64,000 nucleotides of DNA from Perkinsus olseni (Eukaryota; Perkinsozoa; Perkinsida; Perkinsidae): positions 124,001-188,000 of the forward strand of contig JABANP010000055.1 in assembly GCA_013115135.1 (NCBI GenBank). Direction: 5' to 3'. Positions 1-10,715 of the stretch are shown piece after piece (position 1 is the first letter of the stretch; the number at the start of each line of letters is the position of its first letter). The position numbers were made by a program, and so were the translations under genes. Below the pieces are notes generated by a model that was given only the letters and a program-made list of their open reading frames with translations, had not been told where the DNA came from and made no database searches.

Positions 1-217
1 GGAGGTCTACCAGGGTTTAATAATTCAGCTAAGTGGGTGATGTAGTCGTTGATCTTGACTTTAGGTTGATTGTGAGTAGTGATAACTGAGCTCTCCAATT
101 GTTTTCTCTCCAATGACGTCTGTACTAACGCAAGACCGGAATCTTAGAGTAGTAGAGAGTAGGTCAAAATCCCCTGGGAATTACCTTCGAGGGAAATCAA
201 CCGGGACCCAATGCGTC

Positions 218-420
218 CAGCACTTGCACGAGAAGCGTTGGGCGAACAATAAAGTAGCAGCACTTGCAAGAGAAGCGCTGGGCAAATGAGTAGCAGCACT
301 TGCAAGGGAAGCGCTGGGCGAACAATAAAGTAGCAGCACTTGCAAGGGAAGCGCTGGGCGAACACTAAAGTAGCAGCACTTGCAAGGGAAGCGCTGGGCT
401 AATGAGTAGCAGCACCTGCG
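218..420. repeat. 36/40-bp minisatellite, about 5 copies
   Basis: Tandem units begin at 218, 258, 294, 334, 374 and 410 (spacing 40, 36, 40, 40, 36). Each unit starts CAGCACTTGCA and contains AAGCGYTGGGC. The sixth unit is cut short. The array lies just 3' of the short mucin-like gene. A single diverged unit sits at the equivalent place 3' of its paralogue (about 2766-2790), so the array probably expanded from one unit. Confidence 0.9.
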
Positions 421-473
421 GCCGATCTGGACGCCTCAGACCAGTAGCTTAGTGCTATATTTGGGGGATAGCC

Positions 474-788
474 TTACCAGAGTACTGATACCCCTGCCAA
501 TAGTCCCAACGTTGCAGCCAACGTGTTCCAGTGAACATCGCGTGAGGCTCCGCTCTTCTTCTTATGGTGAGTAGTTGAGGCTTTAGTGGTGTGGGGAGTT
601 GTTGTAACAGGGGCAGAAGTTTTCTTAGTGGTAGTAGTTGCCGTAGCGGAGCCGTTGTTGTTCTGTTTGACACCGTTCTCAGTAGAGACAGCTTGTGCAT
701 AGAGGTTCTGGTAGTCAGGCTCTAGGACGACACACCTAGCACCGAGTGCCAATAGTATGAGGTATAGTCCACTTAGGCGGAGGTACAT
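474..788 (-). CDS. short mucin-like, putatively GPI-anchored surface protein
   Basis: Reads 104 residues from the ATG at 788. The frame is open upstream to 935, but 788 matches the start of the paralogue at 3429 and begins a signal peptide (MYLRLSGLYLILLALGARC). A Thr/Lys-rich low-complexity stalk follows, then a C-terminal hydrophobic segment (LAATLGLLAGVSVLW). Signal peptide plus Thr-rich stalk plus terminal hydrophobic tail is the classic pre-GPI layout, so a surface location is inferred. Compared with the paralogue it lacks about 85 residues of the globular N-terminal part (the FDGTYTLYST region onward). Both ends are kept, so it looks like an internal deletion derivative. Function unknown. 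Confidence 0.6.
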   Translation of the reverse strand: MYLRLSGLYLILLALGARCVVLEPDYQNLYAQAVSTENGVKQNNNGSATATTTTKKTSAPVTTTPHTTKASTTHHKKKSGASRDVHWNTLAATLGLLAGVSVLW

Positions 789-2576
789 TGAAATGCGGTG
801 AAGCTGAAGCTGAAACGCTGGATCTTTAGTGAGAAAACGGAGATAAGCCGCCAATGGGAGAGAAAGAGCAATACTTTCGGCTGAGTCCAGGATAATTGTC
901 CCGAGAATACGGTCCTCTGGATTGCCATGACTCATGGCCCACGAGGGTTGAAAATATCATGGTATTTCCCCTGGTGGAGAACACCAGGCAATGAGAGAAC
1001 ATGAAGGATGAATCTAGAGTCGAATAAAGAACCCTTCACCACCCGGCACGCCTGCACAGAGAACGTGCACAACTAGTTAGACAGTGTCGCGCACAATTTG
1101 TGCGGCACAGTTCCAGGACGACGACGAAGGATGGGCTTGTACATTATAATACCAAGAGAGCGAAAGTATAGGGTATCCGGTCGTCGAACTGGACGCTGGC
1201 TTGAAATCATCCGGCGAATCGGATTATGACAACCTGTAGCTGACTACGTCTATCACGTTCAGTCACTGAACTTCAGTGGAGACTCTGCACTATAGTGTCA
1301 ACTGCCTCCATCGTGCACTCGTCGTTACGCTATCAAACACACATCTCCCCCGAGCTCCTGTCGAGTCCGTTTTTACCACTCTTCGAGCTCCGTCTCACTG
1401 CCACACTGTAATGAGTTACAGTGCAGTAGTGGTGCACGCGCTCGCCGGGACAATTGGGCGAACAATGGGCAAATGCGCACAAAGAGGCAGGTCACCTGGC
1501 CCAGGTGGGTACACAGCAGCAATTGTCACAGTGACAATGTCACTATAGCGCTTGTAACAAGCGGCTTGTTTCTTTTCTCCCTCCGAAGCGCTGTCGAATA
1601 GGATAGAGCTTATAGTCATGAATAGAGGCATTAGCAGCACCGGTGGGATCGAATATCACAGGGACTCGTCGTGATCGAATATGCTGTATATGCTATGGTA
1701 TGGTGGGTTGGTGTGGGGGAAGGATGGCCATTATGATGATGTCATCATCATTTTGGCACTCAGTGTTACCGAAACTACCATTTTTGGTCGAGCTCAATCG
1801 CCTCGGTGGTCGAACACGGTATGAGTTCATTATCCACGGGATTCCAGGTGTACCTGCTGCGACTGGACGAGTGGCAACTCTATCGAAAGACACTGTATGA
1901 CGAGCAACTGTACTGAAAGTCGCTGTACGAGTGGACACTGTACCAAAACTTTTGGTCCAGAAGACACTGTACGAGGAGCAACTGTAGGCGCGAGACCAGA
2001 TTCCCGTCATGAGGATAAAATGTTGTACACTCAATGTAATTATCAGTCGTGCACTATTTTGGCCTCTGTACGGATTGCTCCCTGTACCTCGATAAGCAAC
2101 TGTACGAAGTGATACTCACTAGAATGTATTACGGTCTAGTAGACTATGGTGATTTAGGGGCTTCCCCTCTCGTTCCTTCGACGATTGGTCCAACGTGAAT
2201 CAGTGGAGTTTGCTGAGCGACCACCCTAAGCATCTTGCTTGCGAGGGGAAAAGCGACTGTGGTATGAGTCCCAGTAGCCGCAGTCGCTGGGAGAATGACT
2301 CATCCGCGGCGTATGAGTTCCTCGCGACATTAATCGTATCCTCTCGAAACTTTGTCTCCGAAGACAAGGGAGAAGTTCACAGGAACTTTGAGTTGCTCGC
2401 AGGAGTCAGGCTGCCTGTCAGGCAGTGCCTGACACCTTTTACTAGGAGTAAGATCAACGGTTCAATCTTGTTAGAGAGCATCGGAGACTCTTCGAGCGCC
2501 CGTAGGCACTACACACGAGTTAGAAAATTTACTACGGCGCGGTTTAGCGGTTATACCTCTACCCGAACTCAACTAC
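789..2576. other. 1.8 kb without a convincing gene
   Basis: Short ORFs occur on both strands but none has a domain, signal peptide or splice pattern I can support. The stretch holds the upstream motif at 1046-1058, a 17-bp palindrome at 1522-1538, and a degenerate array at about 1860-2110 built on TGTACGAG and CAACTGTAC words. Confidence 0.5.
1046..1058 (-). promoter_or_regulatory. 13-bp upstream motif, copy a
   Basis: Minus strand reads TGTGCAGGCGTGC, about 260 bp before the ATG at 788 of the short mucin-like gene. It is one of eight copies of TGYGCANGCGTGC in the window, each upstream of a gene. Its role is inferred from position only. Confidence 0.5.
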
Positions 2577-2605
2577 ATCACCAAAATCTCTGAGATTTTG
2601 GTGAT
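2577..2605. repeat. perfect 14-bp inverted repeat (hairpin)
   Basis: The arm ATCACCAAAATCTC is followed by one central base and its exact reverse complement. No T tract or gene end makes it an obvious terminator. It lies in a gene-poor stretch 5' of the 3' end of the minus-strand mucin-like gene. Confidence 0.8.
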
Positions 2606-2817
2606 CTGTGTTTGTGGCCGTGCGTGCTGAGTCGTGAGTATTAGCTGAGCTCTTGAAATGGTCTCTATGCATTGACGCCCGGGCTAACGCAAAGACCGAC
2701 AGACTAGGTCAAAACTTTCTTGACGGACGTTCGAGGGATATCAGCCGGCACCCAATGCGTATCAAACTTGCACGAGAAGCGCTGGGCGCATCATGACTGC
2801 TGATTTAAAGCGTAGTC

Positions 2818-3429
2818 TCACCAAAGTAATGATACTGCCGTCAATAGCACCAATTTCGCTGCCAACGTGTTCCAATGAAGATCGCATGAAGCTCTGCTGG
2901 GTATAGTTGTATTGGTAGTGACGGCTGTAGTTGAGACGCTAGTCGTGAGAGTTGTTGTTGTAATAGTGGGAGTAGTTTTCGATGTTGTAGCAGGGGGAGT
3001 TGTTGTGGGGGTCGGAGTTTTTGTCGTAGTAGTGGAGATGCTGTTGCTGTGGTAGATGTCGTACCCAGTAGTGGCAATTGGTACATAGAGGTACTGGTAG
3101 TTGTGCTCTACAGAGCAACCATTAAGGAAATCATTATCATAATAACCGCTAGAATCCATAACGAGCCCATTACACGCACCCTTAAGAGTCAATGGATACC
3201 TGGGGTCGCCGCTGCTCCGATTAAGGTCATACTCACAATCGTATTGGCCTTTTGGTAGGTGGCCTTTAATAGAAGTGACAAATACCTTACCGCCCTGCTG
3301 GCTAGTGAACTGGAATCTCTGGATATCAGGCTCTCCACTGTCAGTTGAGTACAGCGTGTACGTTCCGTCGAAGACGGCACACCGAGCGCCGACTACCATG
3401 AGGTACAGTCCAATAAGGCGGAGGCACAT
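2818..3429 (-). CDS. mucin-like, putatively GPI-anchored surface protein (full-length paralogue)
   Basis: About 203 residues from the ATG at 3429. The frame is open to 3519, but this Met starts the hydrophobic signal peptide (MCLRLIGLYLMVVGARC). A globular part of about 100 residues follows, with Tyr/Asp/Asn-rich beta-like sequence and several Cys. Then comes a stalk of about 60 residues, almost wholly Thr/Pro/Ser, ending in a hydrophobic tail (LAAKLVLLTAVSLLW) suited to GPI attachment. It is a tandem paralogue, on the same strand, of the gene at 474-788, and the flanks on both sides are also duplicated. I recognise no named domain. The globular part lies before an O-glycosylatable stalk, so cell-surface display is the likely role. 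Confidence 0.75.
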   Translation of the reverse strand: MCLRLIGLYLMVVGARCAVFDGTYTLYSTDSGEPDIQRFQFTSQQGGKVFVTSIKGHLPKGQYDCEYDLNRSSGDPRYPLTLKGACNGLVMDSSGYYDNDFLNGCSVEHNYQYLYVPIATTGYDIYHSNSISTTTTKTPTPTTTPPATTSKTTPTITTTTLTTSVSTTAVTTNTTIPSRASCDLHWNTLAAKLVLLTAVSLLW

Positions 3430-3696
3430 TGAGACTTGGTCTTGGTAAAGCTGACGTTGAAGCGCTGAATCATTTGGTAAGACGACGGGGATGAGCCGGC
3501 GATGGGAGCGACAGAGCAATGCTTTTGGCTGAGTCGAGGATGCGGTCCTCTGAATTCCGCACTGCCCGGCTTATGGCCCACGAGAGATTCATGCTAGGTC
3601 ACCTAGCCTAGGTGTTCACCTGGTAGAGTACACTAGGGGCGATGAGAGGCACAGAAATAATGAATCGAAAAGGTACCCTTCACGGTCGGTTCTTCT

Positions 3697-3709
3697 GCAC
3701 GCCTGCACA
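3697..3709 (-). promoter_or_regulatory. 13-bp upstream motif, copy b
   Basis: Minus strand reads TGTGCAGGCGTGC, about 270 bp before the ATG at 3429. It occupies the same relative place as copy a in the paralogous 5' flank. Confidence 0.5.
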
Positions 3710-3738
3710 GAGAACCAAATCTGTTAGGCTCTCGCACA

Positions 3739-3885
3739 TGCCCCGGCAAACGAAACTGCCGAAATCGAAAAGTTCGGTTTCGTATCGGTTTCGGTCGAGC
3801 AGCGACCGAAACCGAAATCGCGAACGGACTACTAAACCGAAACCGAAAAAAACCCGAAATTTCGACTTCTCGACTTTAGCGAGAG
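3739..3885. mobile_element. 147-bp non-autonomous insertion with 9-bp target duplication
   Basis: The direct repeat TCTCGCACA flanks the insert at 3730-3738 and 3886-3894. The paralogous flank near 1084-1094 has a single related copy and no insert. Inside are repeated ACCGAAACCG-type words and a 13-bp inverted repeat (3785-3797 and 3803-3815, arm TCGGTTTCGGTCG). A 9-bp duplication is typical of MULE-type elements. I see no clear terminal inverted repeat, so the family is unproven. Confidence 0.65.
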
Positions 3886-4486
3886 TCTCGCACAGTTTGT
3901 GACACAAATTTTGTGCGGTACAGTGTACGGCGGCGAACTTCACCGGGCGAAGTAGTGGGTTTAAAATTTGAGCCTTTAAGCTCTCTTAAGACAACGAGAG
4001 AAAAGCGAATCCGACCTTGCGGGTACCTAGCGGGGTAATACCCACTGGGTATTCATCCCGAGCTTTGTTATTAGTTGTTGTCGCAACCCAGACAGTACTT
4101 GAATATTACCCGAGTTATTCAATATGTAACCTACTATGCTCTTCTACTTCGCCGCTGGTATGGTGCCAGGCTCCTGTGAGGCCAGTCTTCATCGCTGTCG
4201 AGCTGCCCTTGCAGTATCCGTGAGGGCGCGCGCAGACTCGGCGAGAAGATCATCGCCTTTGAGCGCTGCATTGTTCCCGCAGGGGATGCTGCGCAGCTTT
4301 GCTCGCGGAACTTCGTGCTGTGTCATCTCCATCGAAGGCTCAGGAGCTTTGGCGACAACGTGTTTCCAGTGTTTCCTGTGACGATAGGGTACTGAAACTG
4401 GTCAAGCTTTGACCAGCTTCTTGATTCCATATCTCCACTCTGCATTTCATAGATTTAGTTGAGCGATTCATCTCTCACCACGTGAT

Positions 4487-5720
4487 ATGTCAGTGATACG
4501 CATCTTGTCCTTAGCGTCACTCGTCGTCCTCGTTGAGCCTGAACCGATCAGTTTGCCGTTGACTAGCGGCCGCGTGCCTCTGTCTTTCGATGGTCAAGCG
4601 CTCAACTTCGAGTTGGATTCTGGTAGCGCTATGAGCTTCGCTTTCTTCGGCCCATTGTACGAGAAGGCGTACGGTAAAGGTAGCTGCCAGACGAGCCGTT
4701 ATGGATGCTATGTCTGTCCCTCGGACAACCCTTGTGATGATATACTCTCAAGGGAGAGGTGGGAGGAAGAATTCTCCGACGGTGAGACTTACGAATACGT
4801 GGAGCATGCGGTGACACTCGCCGTCGGCAATCAGACCATTGAGGCTTTAAGGTCGGTTTAGCCGTAGAATATCCAACACATTACCGGAGAACTCCATCGG
4901 CCATGCTTGGGTTCTCGATCGGTGACGACATCATTCCAGAAACGTTCTTGGAACAGCTCAAGAGGGACGGGTGATCACGACCCTCTCGTACTCGATCCAT
5001 GGCGACGAGCAAGGACCGGATCTTTCAGGGATCCTAACAATCGGTGACACGAAAACGCCTACTGCTCCATACATAGCTCTCAGCAAGCGAGCATTCGCAC
5101 ATGGAATCTTAGCGGTCCCGCTGGGTCGGCTGAGACTATTGGACTCTCTAGGAAATCAGGTGGAGAAACGGCGTAAGCGGGGCAAGGCCAAGCTCGCAGC
5201 CGTGGATACGGGAGCTATGTCGCTCTTTGTTTCCGAGGGAGACTTCGAGGATATCATTGAGATGACCTGGGAAGAGATGCGCAAAGATGAGGCGGGGTTG
5301 AGTATCCCGAAGAAAGGGCAGCTTCTGTGTGAGAGTACTTGGGTGCGTATGGTCAGGAAAGAAGCTCTTCCCTATTTACCAATACTCGGCTACAAAATCG
5401 GAGACCCGCCTAATACTATCGACATCAGAATAGAGCCGAAACATTATGTCCACTCCTGTGATGCCCTATGCTGTCAAATGGATATCGATTCTCGTAGCCT
5501 CGAAATAGATAGCCTTGGGCACCCGGTGTTCCGTGAGTATGACGTCGGCTTCGATCTATCCAAAAGGCGGCTCTACATCTCTGGCGGTGGACCAAGCTCG
5601 ACAGCTGGTCCTTCGACGGAGCACATCAGAAGCGAGTCGACAGGGCGAACAAAGAAGAAGCCGGCTCTCTTCGGGAGGTTCTTTAGGACAGTAAGGCAAG
5701 TTCGAGCCAGTCTTGTATGA
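4487..5720 (+). pseudogene. A1 aspartic protease copy 1, frame-broken
   Basis: Pepsin-family (A1) bilobal aspartic protease. The first catalytic motif is LDSGSA (about residue 45) and the second is VDTGAMSLF. A Cys-rich insert follows the first motif (GSC...YGCYVCPS..NPCDDILSR), and a second Cys cluster lies near the C-terminus (HSCDALCCQM). The start ATG at 4487 opens a short signal-like segment. The frame is broken twice by apparent one-base losses, near 4847 and near 4970; between them the homologous sequence reads in another phase. The C-terminus carries a basic/aromatic tail (KKKPALFGRFFR) shared with copies 3 and 4. It is either a pseudogene or an assembly-damaged gene. Confidence 0.8.
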
Positions 5721-6460
5721 CCAAGTCTTGGAAGCCAAGTCCATGTGGATGATGTGTGCTCACAGTGCCTTCGAGCGGCAGTGCTGCGTTGTAGCTCTAT
5801 TACCGTGCGCGGAGCGGACGAGATCCCGACCACACCGAGGCGTGTAGAAGACTGGGTATGGGGTCGGGCAGTTCTCTACTGTCCTACTTCACAGCGTTGG
5901 CAACTGACTTCTAGTTGGGTGCTCGACTCTCGAACTTCAACAGCGAACACCGGCTGCTGCCCAGTGGGCTGCTCTGATGCTGATGAGTGGGAAACTGGTC
6001 GGAGCAGAGCGACACACTATTCACACTCCTAACCGCTACTGCCATTGTGCTGACAATCCAATATGCCAGGATAGTTGGTGAGTTACCTATCGGTTTGAGG
6101 CCGGTATCCGGACTCGATCTTGTCGAGTGTGATTGGGACAGTTGTTACGTGGCGGAACGCTCAGTTTACGTTATATCTGCGTTCAACCTCGCCTGGGAGT
6201 CCAGAAGCATGCACAGCTGTCGCCTTTGTCGAGTCACTATCACACGAGTGGGCGAGCGCAGTCTCAGCGAGACAGAGGGCCTAATTCGTGCGTGATATCT
6301 TTTCCGTCCCGAGGCAGATGCATTCCTCGAAGAATTCGGAGCTGCGATGTTGCTCTCGATAACGTTGAGGGGCCCAAAAATGATACAGATCTGGAAATGT
6401 CCTTTAAAGCAGCCTTTCCTCAGTTCAGTTGAAGTGATTCTTTCATCACCGATCAGTCTG
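5721..6460. other. intergenic, nothing recognised
   Basis: Spacer between protease copies 1 and 2. Overlapping ORFs of about 100 codons on both strands lack any recognisable domain. Confidence 0.5.
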
Positions 6461-7577
6461 TTGAGAACCCTCCTCACGGGGGCACTCGTTTTCGTCGCTA
6501 AACCTGAGCCTATTAGTCTGCCGCTGACCGGGGGATACGTGAGTCTGTCCCTAGACGGTCAAGCAATCAACTTCAGCTTGGATACGGGCGGGGCCAGAAG
6601 TCTCGTTCTCTTCGGTCCCTGGTTCGAGTGGATACACGGTTACGGTAGCTGCCAGCGAAGCTTCTTCGGGTGCTATTTCTGTCCTCGAGATAACCCCTGT
6701 GATGACATATTCTCGAGGAGAATGTGGACGGTACTTTACGGTGGAATTGAATCCTACTCATATGTGGAGCACAGTGTGACTCTTGGCATCGGGAACCACG
6801 AGGTTCGGGATGTCAAGTTTGGACTGATCGTGGACTACAAAGGTGGATATGGCCAATTCCCTATGCCCATACTTGGTCTCTCCCTCGGCCGCGCCAATGT
6901 ACCAGAAACTTTATTGGAGCAGCTCCAGAGGCAGCAAGTTATCGACAGCCTGTCATACTCGATATACGCTAGTGCGCTAGGAGATGGCATCACCGGAATT
7001 CTGACGCTGGAAGATTCCGTGCCCACTAGTGTTGCATACATTGGCTTCAGCGGGAAGAGCAACCGCCACTCTGATGGGAAGATAGCTGCTTCACTTTCGC
7101 CACTGGCCCTTTTCGACTTTCGTGGGAAAGAGTTGACGAGGCGCTGTGATAACGCTAACACCGAGCCTGCCATCGTGGACACGGGAGCATCATCGCTGTT
7201 TATACCTCCGGAAGATTTTGAAAATATCATCGACGTGACCTGGAAAACCTTGAAGAGGGAGAGGGCGAGCTTTAATATCACTAGGAGAAAGCGAACTCAT
7301 GTGCGAGAGTGCGTGGACCAAGATGCTGAGAAGAGATGTTGTTCCCTATCTGCCTACCCTCGGCTATACAATCGGTGACGAGCCTCGAACGATGAGCATC
7401 AGAATAGAGCCGAAGCATTATATTCACTCGTGCGACTCTCACTGTTGCCGAATGGATATCGATCCTGATAATGTTGGAATCACTCTCTTAGGGCATCCGT
7501 TCTTCCGAGCGTACGACGTGAGGTTCGACCTTACCAACAAACGGCTATACTTCTCTGACAACGGGGAGAGCTCGTAG
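6461..7577 (+). pseudogene. A1 aspartic protease copy 2, start lost and one frameshift
   Basis: Homologous to the other copies from 6461. Where they have ATG in the context CTGTTAGCAATGCG, this copy has TTG. An in-frame ATG lies upstream at 6347 but would put about 38 unrelated residues before the signal segment. The first catalytic motif is unusual (LDTGGA, Gly for the expected Ser/Thr); the second is canonical (VDTGASSLF). The Cys-rich insert is kept. A frameshift near 7293 moves the last 90 residues into another frame. It ends early (FSDNGESS) without the basic tail of copies 1, 3 and 4. The lost start and frameshift together favour a decaying gene. Confidence 0.75.
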
Positions 7578-8133
7578 CCTGCCGTTTACGCGGTGCCTAC
7601 AGCGTCAATCGATACCAAAGCCGCTACCCAAACGGGAAAGTAACGTTGCTTCATCGAGAGATTCTCTTGAAGCGACTAAGTCTCGGAGATAGAGTCTCGC
7701 TGCTGCGCGAATCTACCCGCTGAACCTAGTGGATGAATGTAGATGATTTTACCTTTGGCGAAGTGGAAGAGCTGCGTTACAATCTCGTTCATTGAAGGGG
7801 CTGGTGAGTCGTTGTAAAGAGAGCACCTCCATAGCTGTACAGATTATGTTCGAGCAGAGGTAATTGTTCAAGGTGAACTCAGGCTATGTTTTGCAGTGCA
7901 GCCTACGTGTCAAAGCCAACCAAGCGTTGAGCCGACTACGTTGGCTCGGAGTGGTTTTTACTCGATTCGCTTTGGATGCTCACCCGCAAAAATAAAGACT
8001 CTCAGTCTGTCACAACGAGAAGGCTAGAAGAATCACTCCGACTAAGCTGATGTCTTTTCCCAGCTCTTCTTGATGGCCGTCTTTCTACTTCCAGCTCTAC
8101 TCGGAGTAAACCTTCTTCGCACCACGTAGTCAA
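7578..8133. other. intergenic, nothing recognised
   Basis: Spacer between protease copies 2 and 3 with no supported gene, RNA or repeat. Confidence 0.5.
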
Positions 8134-9359
8134 ATGATAGTCCACATCCTGCCCTTAGGGGCACTTATCGCCCTCGTTGCAACTAAACCCCATCAGTCTC
8201 CCGTTGACGGAAGGGCGGGTGCCACTAATACTCGACGGCCAGGTCCTCGGCTTCGACGTAGACTCCGGTAGCGCCCGGAGTGTCGCTTTCTACGGTCCCT
8301 CGTATGAGAAAAAGTACGGTGAAGGTAGCTGCCGGCGGAGCCTCTACGGCTGCTACATCTGTCCATCAGATAACCCTTGTGACGACATCCTCTCGAGGAA
8401 AAAGCGGCTGGTCATTTATGGCGACGGCGACTTCTACAAGTATGTTGACCACACCGTGACGCTACGCATCGACAATCGAACAATTCGAGACTTCAAGTTT
8501 GGGTTGGTCGTGAAATATCGTTTCGAGAGTCGTTTACGCGGCATCCCGGCGCCCATTCTCGGTATTTCAATTGGCCGCGCCAGCATACCGGAAACTCTCT
8601 TGGAGCAGCTTAAAAGACGGGAGGCTATCACGACTCCGTCATACTCGATTCATGTGAAAGAACAAGGTCCTGGTGTTTGTGGAACTCTAGTGCTGGACGA
8701 TTCGGACACGACCCTGGACCATTCGATAGCCTTCAGCGAAAGAATGCTAGTCGAAGGGTCCCTAGCAGCATCACTTTGGCCACTCAGACTCTTCGACTCT
8801 CTTGGCAACCAGCTGGAGGACAGACGCACGAGCGGCAAGGCCAAGCCTGCCCTTGTGGATACGGGAGCAACATCCTTGTATATCCCGAGAAAAGACTTCC
8901 AGAAGATACTCGACGTTACTTGGGAGACGATGCGCAAGCAGGAAACAAGTTTCGGCATCGAGAAGAGCAAGCAGCTTCTGTGCGACGACCGCTGGGTGCG
9001 TATGGTAAGGAAGGAGGCTCTTCCCTATTTACCAACACTCGCCTATCGAATCGGGGAGCTGCCTTATACTATCGACATCAGAATAGAGCCGAAGCATTAT
9101 GTCCACTCCTGTGAGGCGCTATGCTGCCAAAATGGATATAGGCCCTGATTATTCTGGAACAACCAGCCTGGGGCATCCGCTCTTCCGAGCGTATGACTTG
9201 ACGTTCAATTTATCCAACAGGCGGCTTTACTTTTCCAGCGGTGGGAAAAACTCCACACTTCTCACTCAGGGGCTATCTCTTCAGCCTGCCAGCGCAGAGA
9301 CGGCCCCGCAAACAGAAAAGAAACTCTCTTTCTTCAGACGATTAACATTCAGAAAGTGA
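8134..9359 (+). pseudogene. A1 aspartic protease copy 3, two frameshifts
   Basis: The ATG at 8134 begins a signal-like segment (MIVHILPLGALIALVA). A frameshift near 8187, at a CCCC run, moves the body into another frame. Catalytic motifs are VDSGSA and VDTGATSLY. A second frameshift near 9130 coincides with AAAA where the other copies have AAA. The C-terminal tail (EKKLSFFRRLTFRK) matches the basic tails of copies 1 and 4. Both breaks are homopolymer-length changes, so a base-calling artefact is a real alternative to gene death. Confidence 0.78.
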
Positions 9360-9842
9360 GCGTCAGCTGCTCCCGTCCAGCATAGATCGACAGAAGACTC
9401 GCCAGAACCCAGCGGTGGCCCGGTGTGACCGTTGTATAACTTCAGCGAATTAATGGATTCGCGTTTAACTCTAGTATTGCGGGACTCACAGACAGTGCAT
9501 GAAAATACCTCTACATCGAAGTATCATCCCGCTAGTATACGACTAGTAGACGGGACCAATCACGACGGCCCACCTCATTGAATTGAATAGCCCTCATTGT
9601 AAACTAGGAGATTATCGCGGAGGGTTTGCAGGAAGTGTGCGACGAAGCCGGATATCCTTTGTCTTCTAGGCTGGTTCAACGGCTTTAATACCGCAGTTAC
9701 CGGACGAGCGCAGCCCGCCGGCAAGCCACTCGAACAACTCGACACTGCACAACTGCCACCAAACTATCAGCGATACCTGTCGCTCGAGTCAACTTAAAAA
9801 TAACTAATACTACTATCTAAGATAATGACTTACTCCAAAAAT
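9360..9842. other. intergenic; its right part is duplicated at 21.7 kb
   Basis: No gene seen. From about 9719 the sequence closely matches 21706 onward, marking the 3' side of the duplicated Cys-rich gene unit. Confidence 0.6.
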
Positions 9843-10715
9843 TTAGGAACATTTGACAGCGACAACAGTCGTCACCTCTACAAATTCGATATACATCTCA
9901 TAAGCGTAGTACTCAGTAATAATCTGAGAATTCATCTCACGCAAAAAGGTAGCCAAATTATCATCAGGGTTAACCAACACGATTTCTCGCTCGTTGACGT
10001 TATACTGAGAATAGAAATACTGACCAGCCACATACAGAGAAACGTAAGTTGTGTCGAAGATCATCTCGAGGTAGCCGAAAGGGGAGTCACCGCACCATGT
10101 TCCGATGATGTCATCAGTCGAGACGGGTTGGGTGGTTGACTTGACAACCGTCGTGTCCTCTAACACGGTGGTGTTACCGACAGGAGTGGTAGGAGTGTAC
10201 TCGGTCGTGATGTCCTCCGTCGTGATGGCGTCGGTGGTGTCAGGAGAACTAGTCGGACCAACAGTTGCCATGTGGCAGGGATAGGGTTCACCAACACACT
10301 CATCGTCATCGCTGGCGTGGCAGAGGCTGCCATCATCTTTAGTGATGATGCCGAAACACACCGGAGGGTCCTGCCAGAATTTGCAGTAGGAGCCCCAAGA
10401 GGAGTCCTTGCACCCAGCCATACCATCACACACTTCCTGGCAGGTCGTGTCGGGATACTCATGGCAAAGGACAGGCTTCAACACCGAGTCGTCACAATCA
10501 GCGTTGTACTCAGAATCAGGCTGGAAGCACTTGCCATCGTCCTTATGGTAGAGGCCGAAGCAAACACCATTATCCTTGCAGTACGACTCCGAGCAGCCCA
10601 TGGTCTGGGCGCAGGAACTCTCACAGTATTCACCCTTCGGCTCAACCTTATCAACCGAGCTGGCAACATAACCGGCAGCAATGCCGAACAGGATGGAGGA
10701 GACGAAGGTACGCAT
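9843..10715 (-). CDS. secreted Cys-rich protein with two repeated Cys modules
   Basis: Intact frame of 290 residues from the ATG at 10715; the frame opens 8 codons earlier at 10739, but this Met begins the signal peptide (MRTFVSSILFGIAAGYVASS). Two copies of one Cys module follow. Each has a Cys-x3-Cys start, then YCK, then VCFG-(L/I) and DDG-x-C. A Thr-rich linker of about 45 residues leads to a C-terminal beta-like domain that begins IIGTWCGDSPFG and ends VKCS. I do not recognise a named family. The layout suggests an extracellular or surface protein with disulphide-stabilised modules. A near-identical frame-broken copy lies at 21830-22705. Confidence 0.85.
   Translation of the reverse strand: MRTFVSSILFGIAAGYVASSVDKVEPKGEYCESSCAQTMGCSESYCKDNGVCFGLYHKDDGKCFQPDSEYNADCDDSVLKPVLCHEYPDTTCQEVCDGMAGCKDSSWGSYCKFWQDPPVCFGIITKDDGSLCHASDDDECVGEPYPCHMATVGPTSSPDTTDAITTEDITTEYTPTTPVGNTTVLEDTTVVKSTTQPVSTDDIIGTWCGDSPFGYLEMIFDTTYVSLYVAGQYFYSQYNVNEREIVLVNPDDNLATFLREMNSQIITEYYAYEMYIEFVEVTTVVAVKCS

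Noticed and set aside
2195..2593. 132-codon plus-strand ORF
   Set aside because: No domain, signal or paralogue, and it runs into the perfect hairpin; treated as chance.
4847..4970. Programmed ribosomal frameshifting or introns in protease copy 1
   Set aside because: No GT-AG pair restores the frame, no slippery site plus structure is evident, and sister copies read straight through.
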